Positions 33,519-42,217 of a stretch of DNA of 64,000 nucleotides are shown in pieces. Both the position numbers and the translations under genes were made by a program. The stretch's first letter is position 1. Every line of letters starts with the position of its first letter. Source of the stretch: Haladaptatus sp. DYF46 (GTDB lineage: Archaea > Halobacteriota > Halobacteria > Halobacteriales > Haladaptataceae); assembly GCF_021083305.1 (NCBI RefSeq), contig NZ_JAJFAY010000001.1:372001-436000 (forward strand), in the 5' to 3' direction. The notes beneath the pieces were generated by a model that ran no database searches, had not been told where the DNA came from, and saw only the letters and a program-made list of their open reading frames with translations.

Positions 33519-36500
33519 ATGAGCCAAGGCACCGAACAGGTCGAGGACTCCTCCAATCCTACTGACTCAGTCCTCGATCAGATAGAAGAATGGTACCACG
33601 TCCCCGTACTCGCGGTGTTGCTGGGATTCATGTTGTGGGTTCGGTTGCAGTCCTACAACAACTTTGTCAGGAACGGCGAAGTGTTTTTCTCGGGTAACGA
33701 CGCGTGGTATCACCTCAGGCAAGTACAGTATACAGTCAGTCACTGGCCAGCGACGATGCCGTTCGACCCGTGGACGTACTATCCGTTCGGGACGAGCGTC
33801 GGTCAGTTCGGCACGCTCTACGACCAGATCGTCGCCACGGCCGCGCTGATCGTCGGATTGGGCGATCCGTCCCAGAAGACGGTCGCACTGACGCTGTTGG
33901 TCGCACCGGCGGTGTTCGGTACGCTGGTCGCCGTCCCGACCTACTTCATCGGGAAGCGGTTGGGCGGCCGACTCGGCGGTGTCTTCGGCGTTCTCGTATT
34001 GGCACTCATTCCGGGCGTCTTCCTCAATCGCGGATTGGTCGGCTTTTCGGACCACAACGTCGTCGAACCGTTCTTCCAGTCGTTCGCCGTGCTGGCGATG
34101 ATGGTCGCGGTTTCGGTGGCGGAACGCGAGCGTCCCGTCTTCGAACTGCTCGTGGACCGCGACTTCGCGTCCGTCCGCCGACCGCTCGGCTACGGCATCC
34201 TCGCGGGTATCGCGACCGCGCTCTATCTGTGGGTGTGGCCGCCGGGGGTTCTCCTCATCGGCATCTTCGGCGTGTTCTTCCTGCTGAAACTGACCGCGGA
34301 TTACGTGCGCGGTATCAGTCCCGACCACCTCGCGTTCGTCGCGTCGGTCAGCATGGGCGTCGCGGGACTCCTCCTGTTCGTTCCGCTGGGGACGCTCTCG
34401 TTCAGCGCGACGAAGTTCTCACTCCTCCAACCGCTCATGGCGTTCGCCATCGCCGTCGGGTCAGTCTTTATGGTGTGGTTGGCGCGCGAATGGGACGACC
34501 GCGACCTCACGACGGCCGGTTATCCGGTCGCCGTCTTCGGCATTCTCGCGGTCGGAGCACTCGTCGTCTACGTCGCGCTGCCGGGACTGTTCAATCTGAT
34601 TCAGGTCAACCTCATCCGATTCGTCGGGTTCGGTGCGAACGCGGCACAGCGCACGATCGGAGAAGCAAAGCCCTTCCTCGCCAATCAGTCCCTCACGTCC
34701 GCCGTCCTTCCGCAGTACGGGTTGATGTTCTTCACCGCCATCGTCGGCGCGCTGCTGATGGTCTGGCGCGCGCTCTCCGCGGACGAACACGAGGGGGAAA
34801 AGCTCCTCATTCTCGTCTGGTCGGCGTTCATCGTGGCCGCGGCGTTCACGCAGGTTCGCTTCAACTACTACCTCGCGGTGCCGGTCGCGGTGCTAAACGC
34901 GTATCTTCTGGGTGGGGTTCTCGGCTTCGTCGGTATCGGCGGCTCGGCCAGCGAAACGATTCGAAACGTTGAGGCGTATCAGGTGCTCGCGGTGGTCTTC
35001 GTCGTCCTGCTCGTCGTTCCGGCACTCATCGTTCCGGTGCAAGTCGGCGGCACGCAGACGTACACCGCACAGCGAGTCGGAAACAGCACCGGTCCCGGTG
35101 CGGTAACGCAGTGGGAAGGGTCGCTCCAGTGGATGCAGGCAAACACCCCACAGGAGGGCACCTACGGCGGTGCCGACAACGCGATGAAATACAACGGCAC
35201 GTACACGCAGGGTGACGGCGATTACGACTATCCGGACGGGTCGTACGGCGTCATGTCGTGGTGGGACTACGGCCACTGGATTACGGTCGAAGGGGAGCGA
35301 ATTCCGAACGCCAACCCGTTCCAAGAAGGCGCCCGGACCGCCGCGAACTACCTCCTCGCACAGAGCGAGTCGCAGGCGAACAACGTTCTTGACTCGCTCG
35401 GCGACAAGAACGAGGAGACGCGCTACGTGATGGTCGATTGGAAGATGATCGAGACGAAGGGGCGACAGGGCAACGTCAAGTTCTTCGCGCCGACGGTGTT
35501 CAACGAGAACGTCTCGCAATCGACGTTCATCGACCCCATTTACATCGGCAATCGGGGCAATTACGTCATCCAGCACAAACAGGCCTACTACGAGACGCAG
35601 ATGGTCCGCCTGTACATGTACGGCGGCAGTTCGGTCGAACCGAAACCGATCGTTCTCGATTGGGACGTCGTCACTGGGACGCAGAACGGCCAGCAGGTGT
35701 CGTCCAAGGTCAAGCCACAGGGAACGAACGAGACGGTCGTTCGGACGTTCGACACGATGAAGGAGGCGCGCGCCTTCGTCGAGGAGGACGGTAGTTCGCA
35801 AATCGGCGGCATCGGACCGTACCCGAGCGAACGGATTCCGGCGCTGCAACACTACCGCGTCGTCAAGGAGAGCCAGTCGAAATCGACGTACGTCTCCTCG
35901 CACTACCAAGTGCTCGTCCAGCGACTCCAACTGCTCCAACAGGGCGGCGCGACGGGACAGGACTTCCTGCGCACATCGCCCTCGTGGGTCAAGACGTTCG
36001 AGCGCGTGCCCGGTGCGACGGTGCAGGGAACCGGTCCCGCGAACACCACCATCACCGCTTCGGTGAAGCTGAACTCCCAGAGCGGTGGCACGTTCACCTA
36101 CACGCAGAAGGCCCAGACCGACGAGAACGGCGAGTTCACGATGACGCTCCCGTACTCCACGACCGGCTACGACAAGTGGGGAACCGACGAGGGCTACACG
36201 AACGTCGACGTCCGCGCCGCCGGTCCGTACGAGTTCAAGACGCCGGAGACGGCCGGGGAGAACGGATTCACGTTCAAGAACGCGACGGCACAGGTCACGG
36301 AGGGCCAAGTCATCGGCGAGGACACGAGTCCGGTGACGGTCTCCGTGGACCAACAGCAGACGGTTCCGGTTGAGGGCGCGAACAACTCGACCGGCAACTC
36401 ATCGTCGGGTCCGGCGATGGGCAATTCGACGAACGGCAACGGGACGAGCGGTAACGCGACGAATGGCAACGGCACGGCCGGAGCGAACGACTCGACGAAC

Positions 36501-36593
36501 AGCAGTTCGCTGCCGAGTCCCGCCGCACCGACGACCCGCGCGGGTCTCGTCGGCACGTTCGCGGCCGCGATGGTCGTTGCGCGCCGCGACTGA
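33519..36593 (+). CDS. aglB: oligosaccharyltransferase AglB (STT3)
   Basis: A 1024-residue membrane enzyme that moves the dolichol-linked glycan onto Asn of N-x-S/T. The N-terminal 480 residues hold about 12-13 helices with the acidic external loop 'FFSGNDAWYHLRQVQYTV'. The soluble part has the STT3 signature WWDYGHWI (581-588), which reads the +2 Ser/Thr, and a DK/MI-type 'MVDWKMIETKG'. A Thr/Asn-rich tail full of sequons ends in 'GLVGTFAAAMVVARRD', close to a sorting-like end. Length is near Haloferax AglB (about 1050). It anchors the right side of the N-glycosylation locus. Confidence 0.95.
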   Translation: MSQGTEQVEDSSNPTDSVLDQIEEWYHVPVLAVLLGFMLWVRLQSYNNFVRNGEVFFSGNDAWYHLRQVQYTVSHWPATMPFDPWTYYPFGTSVGQFGTLYDQIVATAALIVGLGDPSQKTVALTLLVAPAVFGTLVAVPTYFIGKRLGGRLGGVFGVLVLALIPGVFLNRGLVGFSDHNVVEPFFQSFAVLAMMVAVSVAERERPVFELLVDRDFASVRRPLGYGILAGIATALYLWVWPPGVLLIGIFGVFFLLKLTADYVRGISPDHLAFVASVSMGVAGLLLFVPLGTLSFSATKFSLLQPLMAFAIAVGSVFMVWLAREWDDRDLTTAGYPVAVFGILAVGALVVYVALPGLFNLIQVNLIRFVGFGANAAQRTIGEAKPFLANQSLTSAVLPQYGLMFFTAIVGALLMVWRALSADEHEGEKLLILVWSAFIVAAAFTQVRFNYYLAVPVAVLNAYLLGGVLGFVGIGGSASETIRNVEAYQVLAVVFVVLLVVPALIVPVQVGGTQTYTAQRVGNSTGPGAVTQWEGSLQWMQANTPQEGTYGGADNAMKYNGTYTQGDGDYDYPDGSYGVMSWWDYGHWITVEGERIPNANPFQEGARTAANYLLAQSESQANNVLDSLGDKNEETRYVMVDWKMIETKGRQGNVKFFAPTVFNENVSQSTFIDPIYIGNRGNYVIQHKQAYYETQMVRLYMYGGSSVEPKPIVLDWDVVTGTQNGQQVSSKVKPQGTNETVVRTFDTMKEARAFVEEDGSSQIGGIGPYPSERIPALQHYRVVKESQSKSTYVSSHYQVLVQRLQLLQQGGATGQDFLRTSPSWVKTFERVPGATVQGTGPANTTITASVKLNSQSGGTFTYTQKAQTDENGEFTMTLPYSTTGYDKWGTDEGYTNVDVRAAGPYEFKTPETAGENGFTFKNATAQVTEGQVIGEDTSPVTVSVDQQQTVPVEGANNSTGNSSSGPAMGNSTNGNGTSGNATNGNGTAGANDSTNSSSLPSPAAPTTRAGLVGTFAAAMVVARRD

Positions 36594-36611
36594 AACGCTT
36601 CGATTTTCGAG

Positions 36612-36655
36612 CGGGGTTTTCGGTTTCGTATTTTGGTTCGTTTTTGTTGTAGTCT
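36612..36655 (+). terminator. T-rich terminator candidate after aglB
   Basis: About 20 bp past the aglB stop the plus strand becomes T-rich, with several runs of four or five T (including TTTTT near 36641). This is a typical archaeal termination zone. Confidence 0.5.
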
Positions 36656-36787
36656 GGTCGACAGTCAGCCCACATCCTCTTGTTCGAGTGCTTCGTAGCA
36701 CCTCCCGTGACTGGTGACGAGCGAGAGCCTGCCGGCGTCGACCGCGGATGGGAATCGTTTTTTGATTCGACCGGAAACCTCGGGGCA

Positions 36788-37720
36788 ATGCGTGGCCTGC
36801 TGACGGTATACCTGAAGGGCGTCTGTATGGGGTCCGCCGATGCGGTCCCTGGCGTCTCCGGCGGGACGATTGCCCTCATCACGGGCATCTACGAACGCCT
36901 CATCTCCGCCGTCGCGTCGTTCGACCCCCGAATCGTTTTGAACGTCCTTCGAGCGTACGACCCCGACGAGCGTGCGATTGCACGAAGGAAGCTTTCGAAG
37001 ATGGACATCCCGTTTCTGCTCGCCCTCGGTGCCGGAATCGCAACGGCGCTCGTGGCGGTCACGGGACTCGTCACGTGGGGAAGTAAACAGTACCCCGTCC
37101 TCCTGTACGGTTTCTTCTTCGGTCTTATCGCCGCATCGGCCATCGTCCTCTACGACGAGGTGTCGGTGAGTACGCCGGGACAAGTCGGTGCCGCCATCGC
37201 GGGCTTCGCCATCGCCTTCCTGATCGCCGGCGCGACCGAATCGGCGACCGGTTCGACCCCCCTCCCGCTCGTTTTCCTGACCGGGATGGTCGCCATCAGC
37301 GCGATGATTCTCCCGGGTGTGTCCGGAGCACTCATCCTCATGCTCCTCGGTCAGTACAATTATCTCTCCGAGAACCTGCACGGGTTCAAGGACGCGCTCG
37401 TCGGACTCGTCGATGGCGGGGCTCTGGACGCCGTCGTCACTCACGGAACGGTCGTCGTGACGTTCATGGTCGGTGCCCTCGTCGGCGTGTTGACGATTTC
37501 GAGAATCGTTTCGTGGGCGTTCGAACACTATCGCGCCGCGACGCTCACCTTCCTCGTCAGCCTGATGGTCGGGGCGCTTCGCTATCCCGTCGAGAAGACC
37601 GTCGCGGCACCGACCTTCGCGTGGACGCCGACGGTCGTCGGCGGCGCACTCGTCGCCGTCCTCGTCGGTGGCGGCGCGGTGTTACTGCTGGACTACACCA
37701 CCGACGATTTGGATTACTGA
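36788..37720 (+). CDS. DUF368 polyprenyl-phosphate translocase-like protein
   Basis: 310 residues from ATG 36788 with about eight to nine helices. Two related half-sequences each carry the DUF368 motif: 'PGVSGGTIALITGIYERLI' and 'PGVSGALILMLLGQYNYL'. Bacterial DUF368 proteins (PopT) were recently implicated in returning undecaprenyl phosphate to the cytoplasmic face. Immediately downstream of aglB, the analogous cargo here would be dolichyl phosphate released after glycan transfer. That link is inference from position and family. It has an upstream in-frame extension that lacks family similarity. Confidence 0.88.
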   Translation: MRGLLTVYLKGVCMGSADAVPGVSGGTIALITGIYERLISAVASFDPRIVLNVLRAYDPDERAIARRKLSKMDIPFLLALGAGIATALVAVTGLVTWGSKQYPVLLYGFFFGLIAASAIVLYDEVSVSTPGQVGAAIAGFAIAFLIAGATESATGSTPLPLVFLTGMVAISAMILPGVSGALILMLLGQYNYLSENLHGFKDALVGLVDGGALDAVVTHGTVVVTFMVGALVGVLTISRIVSWAFEHYRAATLTFLVSLMVGALRYPVEKTVAAPTFAWTPTVVGGALVAVLVGGGAVLLLDYTTDDLDY

Positions 37721-37761
37721 CAAGAGATATTGTTAACTCATCGCACGGCGTACTCCCCTCG

Positions 37762-37878
37762 ATGACCGCGACATACGAATGTGAAAGCTGCGGAAACCGC
37801 GTGAGCGCGCTCCAGCACCCGGGTGAATGTCCCGAGTGCGGTGCTGAGATGCGAAACGTCAGTGTTCCGCGTGAGTAG
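37762..37878 (+). CDS. rubrerythrin-like zinc micro-protein (38 aa)
   Basis: A 38-residue protein: MTATYECESCGNRVSALQHP followed by GECPECGAEMRNVSVPRE. Cys7/Cys10 and Cys23/Cys26 form a zinc ribbon like the rubredoxin-like end of rubrerythrin. Many haloarchaea have such stand-alone ribbons; function unknown. Its last 20 bp overlap the converging HTH gene. It is too short for most gene callers. Confidence 0.75.
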   Translation: MTATYECESCGNRVSALQHPGECPECGAEMRNVSVPRE

Positions 37879-38170
37879 GGATAAATAGGGAGATTGGGAG
37901 TGAGTCGATTTGTGCCGTCACGCCGTCGATGGTATCGTCCATCTCGGCGAGAAACGTCCCCGCTTCGAGGGTCGTCGTCGCTCCGTTCGGCGTCGATTCG
38001 ATGTACCCGTCCTCTTCGAGGACGCGAAGGGACGAGCGGACTTCGTGGTGTTCCGTACCGGAGCGCCGTGAAAGACGACGTATCCCGATCGGTTCGTGCT
38101 CTTGAACGAGTAGAAGAACTTCGAGCGTCCGCTCTATCAGATCGATTTCGCGGGTGAGAGTATCGAACAC
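37859..38170 (-). CDS. winged-helix protein
   Basis: 103 residues. 'EVLLLVQEHEPIGIRRLSRRSGTEHHEVRSSLRVLEEDGYIEST' is a winged-helix DNA-binding fold, followed by a short wing ('GATTTLEAGTFLAEM') and a C-terminal helix probably for dimerisation. It is a putative transcription regulator of a kind common in haloarchaea. It overlaps the converging 38-residue zinc protein by 20 bp. The target is unknown. Confidence 0.78.
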   Translation of the reverse strand: MFDTLTREIDLIERTLEVLLLVQEHEPIGIRRLSRRSGTEHHEVRSSLRVLEEDGYIESTPNGATTTLEAGTFLAEMDDTIDGVTAQIDSLPISLFIPTHAEH

Positions 38171-38248
38171 GACTGAACCGACCCACCCGTCGGGCTAAAG
38201 CGTTTCTTTGGAACTCACCCGTGACGAACAGTGACGTCCGTAATTCCC

Positions 38249-38809
38249 CTATCCGGACGGCCGGACTCGGTCGCCGGTGCCGAAAACCATCAACAGGAAC
38301 GCGAACAACAGCGGTGAAATGGCCGCGAGTACGATTGCGGCGGCGAAGATGTACGAATCGGTCGAGATACCCCTATTGGCGTCGGCCTCTTGGCCGCCTC
38401 CCGACAGTTGAATCGTGCCGACCATGGTCGTCGGATGGACTTCACAGTGATATTTCGCCATCTCGGACGTGGCGGTGAACGTCACCGTCTGGGTCGCTCC
38501 CTTCTGGGACATGATGTCACTTGATTCGAGCGCGTTTCCCGAGTCGTCCAAGAGCACGAAGTTGTGCGGCAGTCCGTCGAGGTTCTCCCAGACGACGCGG
38601 TATTTCTGTCCGGGCTTCAGTTCCAACGTCGGGTTCGACTTCCCGGCGATGCTGGACGGTTTCTGGCCCTGCCACGCCTGTACCTCACCACCCAGTCGGA
38701 ACGTTTCCGTCTGTGCGTCGGTGCGCCCGCTCGCGGCGACGAGCGACCCCGCTGCCATCGTCGTGAGAAAGGCTCGCCTCGTTGTGCTCCCCGTTTGCTG
38801 TTCTGACAT
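38249..38809 (-). CDS. halocyanin/plastocyanin-like copper protein, Tat-exported, C-terminally anchored
   Basis: 186 residues from ATG 38809. A Tat signal (Arg11-Arg12, 'RRAFLTTMAAGSLVAASG') directs export of the folded protein. The cupredoxin domain (33-135) has type 1 copper ligands His82 ('LPHNF'), Cys122, His125 and Met129 ('YHCEVHPTTM'). A C-terminal helix (about 150-175) anchors it outside the membrane, where it should carry single electrons in respiration. Most halocyanins use an N-terminal lipid anchor instead; no lipobox is seen here. Confidence 0.9.
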   Translation of the reverse strand: MSEQQTGSTTRRAFLTTMAAGSLVAASGRTDAQTETFRLGGEVQAWQGQKPSSIAGKSNPTLELKPGQKYRVVWENLDGLPHNFVLLDDSGNALESSDIMSQKGATQTVTFTATSEMAKYHCEVHPTTMVGTIQLSGGGQEADANRGISTDSYIFAAAIVLAAISPLLFAFLLMVFGTGDRVRPSG

Positions 38810-38929
38810 CGTACCCCCCGAAGGTCCCACGACGGGAATCGTCAAGAAGATACAGGTCGATACGGGAGTTATCGACGCGAAAGTGCTCCGATAAAAAACT
38901 ATTCAGCCGACGGGACCGCAGTCCACGAC

Positions 38930-39610
38930 ATGAGGACGGACGACACGGTTGGCGACGTGAGCACGTTCCTCTGGTGGCTCGGGTGGCGGTTCGAGGCGGG
39001 ACTCGCACTCGCGGTTGCGCTATCGATTCTCTTCGGCGCGACGACCGGAACGGGAACCGGATATCTCGTCGGCGTCGTCTCCGGTCTCGGTCTCTGGTAC
39101 CTCGGGACCAAGGAGATAGACCGCACGTACTGGACCCTCCTCGAACCCCACGCGGAGTACACGAAGCAGGTGCGCCGGGCCGTGGCGGAAACCACACCAC
39201 ACGAATCGACGTACACGCTCAACTACAGTTCCGGGTCCTCGTTGTTCGTGACGCCCGACGAGCGCTACTTCACCACAACCGTCTTCGTCGGCGACGGGGC
39301 GCTCACGTTTCACGAGGGCGTCGGGGTCGATATGGTCGACAGGGTTCCATACTTCAAGGACACGACGACGGAGGTTCGGTACGGGTGGCTCTCCTCGATT
39401 CGGTACGAGAAACCGTACGTGCGCCTCGAACTCACAAGCGGAACGTCGATTCGATACTACGCGAACGACCGACCCGACGAGTTGTTGGCGGACGTGCGCG
39501 GCCGAATCGAGCGCCATCTGCAGGACAGCACGGAAAAGGGAACCGAGACGAAAGAAACCGCCGAAGAGATTCAGGGACCCGCCGAGAGGATTCAGCGGGA
39601 GTTCAACTGA
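38930..39610 (+). CDS. membrane protein with cytoplasmic PH-like domain
   Basis: 226 residues. Two N-terminal helices (about 20-37 and 42-60) precede a beta-rich domain (70-195) with 'LFVTPDERYFTTTVFVGDGALTFHEG' and 'VRYGWLSSIRYEKPYVRLELTSG', a strand pattern like PH/GRAM domains. A charged helical tail follows. No recognised family. The last eight bases overlap glpC, which converges from the other strand. Confidence 0.65.
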   Translation: MRTDDTVGDVSTFLWWLGWRFEAGLALAVALSILFGATTGTGTGYLVGVVSGLGLWYLGTKEIDRTYWTLLEPHAEYTKQVRRAVAETTPHESTYTLNYSSGSSLFVTPDERYFTTTVFVGDGALTFHEGVGVDMVDRVPYFKDTTTEVRYGWLSSIRYEKPYVRLELTSGTSIRYYANDRPDELLADVRGRIERHLQDSTEKGTETKETAEEIQGPAERIQREFN

Positions 39611-40940
39611 CCAGCGCCGCGTCCAGCACTTCCAGCGGGTGTCGGATATCGTACCCCGTCCCGTGGTTCATCTGCATCGCGCAGGTCGGACACTCGGTCA
39701 TGCCCGTTTCGCCACCCGATTCTTCCATGTGGTCGAACATCTCCTCGCCGATCTTCATCGACGTGTCGTACTTCTCCTCCTTCCACCCGTACGTGCCGCT
39801 GATGCCGGAACAGGAGTCGCCCACGTCCACCGGGTCGGTGCCGTCGAGCGCCGACAGCAGTTCGACGGCCTGCCCGTCGAGTCCCTGATTTCTGGCGTGA
39901 CACGGCGCGTGGTAAGCGAGGGTTCCGAACTCGGATTCGGGGACGGAGGAATTCGCGAGCGCGCCGTCCAAGTCCTCGTTGATTCGGAGGTATTCGAGTG
40001 CTTCGAAGGTGTTCGCGGCGACTTTCGCGGTGCCGTCGAACGAGTAGAGTTCGGGATACTCCTGCCGGAGCGCCATCGAACAGGAGGTACACGAACAGAT
40101 GACGTCGTAGCCCTGTTCGACCAGCGCGGCGAACGTCTCGATGTTGAACTTCGCGGCGCGCTTCGCATCGTCTAGCATCCCGTTCGCGAACATCGGCGTT
40201 CCGGAACAGCGCTGCTCCGGCACGACGACTTCGTAGCCGAACTCCTCGTACACGCGGACCATCGATTTGGCGACTTCCGGCGTGTTGAAGTTCGAGTAGT
40301 CGCCGTGGAAGTAGGCGACCTTTTTATCGGCGTCCTCGTCGCCGCCTCGCTCTTCTCGCGCCTCCCGCGCTCGTCTCTTCGAGGCGGCGTTGCCGCCTCG
40401 CTCCTCCCACCAGTCGGTGAACGTCTGCTCGGCGAAGGCGGGGAACTCCCGTTCGCCCGCGATACCGAGGAGTTTCTCGTAGGCCGTCTTCGTCACCGAG
40501 AGGCCCATCACGAAGTTGGCGAGGCGGGGGAACTTCGCGCCGAGCGGCGCGAGCCGTCCGTAGTTCGCCAGAATCCGGTTACGGATATACTCCCGCGAGA
40601 ACTTCGACATCTCCTCCTCGACGTACTCCCCGCGGGCCGTGTTGTGCATCCCCGAAAGCGGCACGTCGGAGGGACAGGCGCTATCACAGCGCATGCAGTT
40701 CGAACACGACATGATGGAATCGTCGATGTCGTGGTCCTCTTTGCGCTTGAGTCGCCACTGCTCGGGACCTTGGAATTTCGGTCCCGGAAACTCGTCGTCC
40801 ACTTCGGCGACGGGACACTCCGTATCGCACGTCGAGCATTTGTAACAGTCGTCGGACCCCGGTCTGAGGTCGAGCGGTTCGCCCGTAAACACGTCGCGCA
40901 GTTCGGCCGCGTCTCGTCGATCTGATTGCTTCTCGCTCAT
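39603..40940 (-). CDS. glpC: anaerobic-type glycerol-3-phosphate dehydrogenase subunit C
   Basis: A 445-residue GlpC. Two 4Fe-4S sites lie near the N-terminus ('CYKCSTCDTECPV' and 'CSNCMRCDSACPS'). Two CCG domains follow ('CSCTSCSMAL', 'HAPCHARNQG', 'CSGISGTYG', 'CPTCAMQM'), as in heterodisulfide-reductase-like subunits. It passes electrons from GlpAB to the quinone pool. A basic/acidic linker at about 190-210 is lineage-specific. It is last in glpA-glpB-glpC, starting four bases inside glpB. Confidence 0.95.
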   Translation of the reverse strand: MSEKQSDRRDAAELRDVFTGEPLDLRPGSDDCYKCSTCDTECPVAEVDDEFPGPKFQGPEQWRLKRKEDHDIDDSIMSCSNCMRCDSACPSDVPLSGMHNTARGEYVEEEMSKFSREYIRNRILANYGRLAPLGAKFPRLANFVMGLSVTKTAYEKLLGIAGEREFPAFAEQTFTDWWEERGGNAASKRRAREAREERGGDEDADKKVAYFHGDYSNFNTPEVAKSMVRVYEEFGYEVVVPEQRCSGTPMFANGMLDDAKRAAKFNIETFAALVEQGYDVICSCTSCSMALRQEYPELYSFDGTAKVAANTFEALEYLRINEDLDGALANSSVPESEFGTLAYHAPCHARNQGLDGQAVELLSALDGTDPVDVGDSCSGISGTYGWKEEKYDTSMKIGEEMFDHMEESGGETGMTECPTCAMQMNHGTGYDIRHPLEVLDAALVS

Positions 40941-42217
40941 GGATTCACATTCACCTGTTCGCCCGCAATCCGTCCCGCCACGACGCCGGTCGAGAGCGAG
41001 ACGCCGCTTCCTGACTTCTCCGCCGCAAAATCGTAGCCGCCGAGAACGCCGCCGGCGGCACGGAGATTGTCGAACGCCGGTTCGCCCGCCGCGTCGAGGA
41101 CTCGAAGTTCGTCGTCCGTCGCCACGCCGAACCGGGCGAATGCGTGGTCGCCGAACGCCGCCGGGTCCGACCAGTCGTAGCGGTCCTCGGGTGCGGCGAT
41201 GTGACAGTCGAATATCGGTTCGTACACGCTCTCGCGCGTCGATTCGATCCCCTTTCCGACCAAACCCCCGGTCGCCAGCACGAACTGGTCGCCGTAGAAC
41301 GGAATCTCCGCGCCGTTTCGCTCCACGACGACCGCCTCGATTTCGTCGTCACCCTCGAAATCCACGACGGGATTCCCGGAGGTCGTTCGGACGCCTTCGT
41401 CCTGAAGGGCGTCGTGAAACGCGGTTTCGAGGCGCATGCCGGGAAGGCTCGGCGGCCCCATCGGTACTTCGAACACGTCGACGCCGAGTTCGGCTTCGAG
41501 GGTCGAAATCACGTCCGCGGGTCGGTCCTCGCCGAGTATCGCCGGAAAGCCCACGCGCTCCGCGTCGCCGAGGTGGGGTTCGACCAGTTCGGCGAGCGCG
41601 GTGCGAGCGGGGAGGGACGTCGAAATCCCGCTTTGTTCCCGTTCGATTCGTTCGTTCTCGTCCAGCGCGTGGGCGAGTCGGGTGATTCGGGCGTCGGTCC
41701 GAAAGTCGCCCGGAAACGCGACGGTGACGCCGCGTGCGTCGAACGGCACGTCCGCCGACAGTCGGTCGGCCGCGAGCGGTGCGTCGAAATCGACCACCGT
41801 CTCGAAGCCGACCAACAGGGTGTCCCGCTCGTCGCTCGCCAGTCCGTTCGCGCTCGTTTCGGGATACCGAGCGGTCGGTTTGACGCGCCCGCCGAACGTC
41901 GGCACGAGGGCGTTCCGGTCCGTGTGGCCCCCCGCGTAGTCGGTCACGGTATCGAGGAGGGCGAGGCCGTCGCGGATTCCCTCCTCGCCGACCGTTCGAT
42001 AGGGATGCTCCTCGGGGAGCGCGGAGAGCGCGTCGAACGGGTCGGAAACCAGTCCGTCGGCGTATCCCAACACGTCGACGAGGCCGCTCGCGTGGCGGAG
42101 CGTGCTCTCCTTGTGCGAGAGCAGTCTGACCCGTACTCCCTCGCGGGCCGCGGAAAGCGCGGTGGCCATCCCGGCGATGCCGCCGCCGATGACGACCACG
42201 TCGTCCTCAATCGCCAC
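40937..42217 (-). CDS. glpB: glycerol-3-phosphate dehydrogenase subunit B
   Basis: A 426-residue flavoprotein with the dinucleotide fold '[20 protein letters not shown]' from GTG 42217 and a C-terminal FAD contact '[23 protein letters not shown]'. GlpB is the electron-transfer/membrane-linking subunit paired with GlpA. Start overlaps glpA by 11 bp and stop overlaps glpC by 4 bp, so the three are translated as one tight operon. Confidence 0.95.
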   Translation of the reverse strand: MAIEDDVVVIGGGIAGMATALSAAREGVRVRLLSHKESTLRHASGLVDVLGYADGLVSDPFDALSALPEEHPYRTVGEEGIRDGLALLDTVTDYAGGHTDRNALVPTFGGRVKPTARYPETSANGLASDERDTLLVGFETVVDFDAPLAADRLSADVPFDARGVTVAFPGDFRTDARITRLAHALDENERIEREQSGISTSLPARTALAELVEPHLGDAERVGFPAILGEDRPADVISTLEAELGVDVFEVPMGPPSLPGMRLETAFHDALQDEGVRTTSGNPVVDFEGDDEIEAVVVERNGAEIPFYGDQFVLATGGLVGKGIESTRESVYEPIFDCHIAAPEDRYDWSDPAAFGDHAFARFGVATDDELRVLDAAGEPAFDNLRAAGGVLGGYDFAAEKSGSGVSLSTGVVAGRIAGEQVNVNP

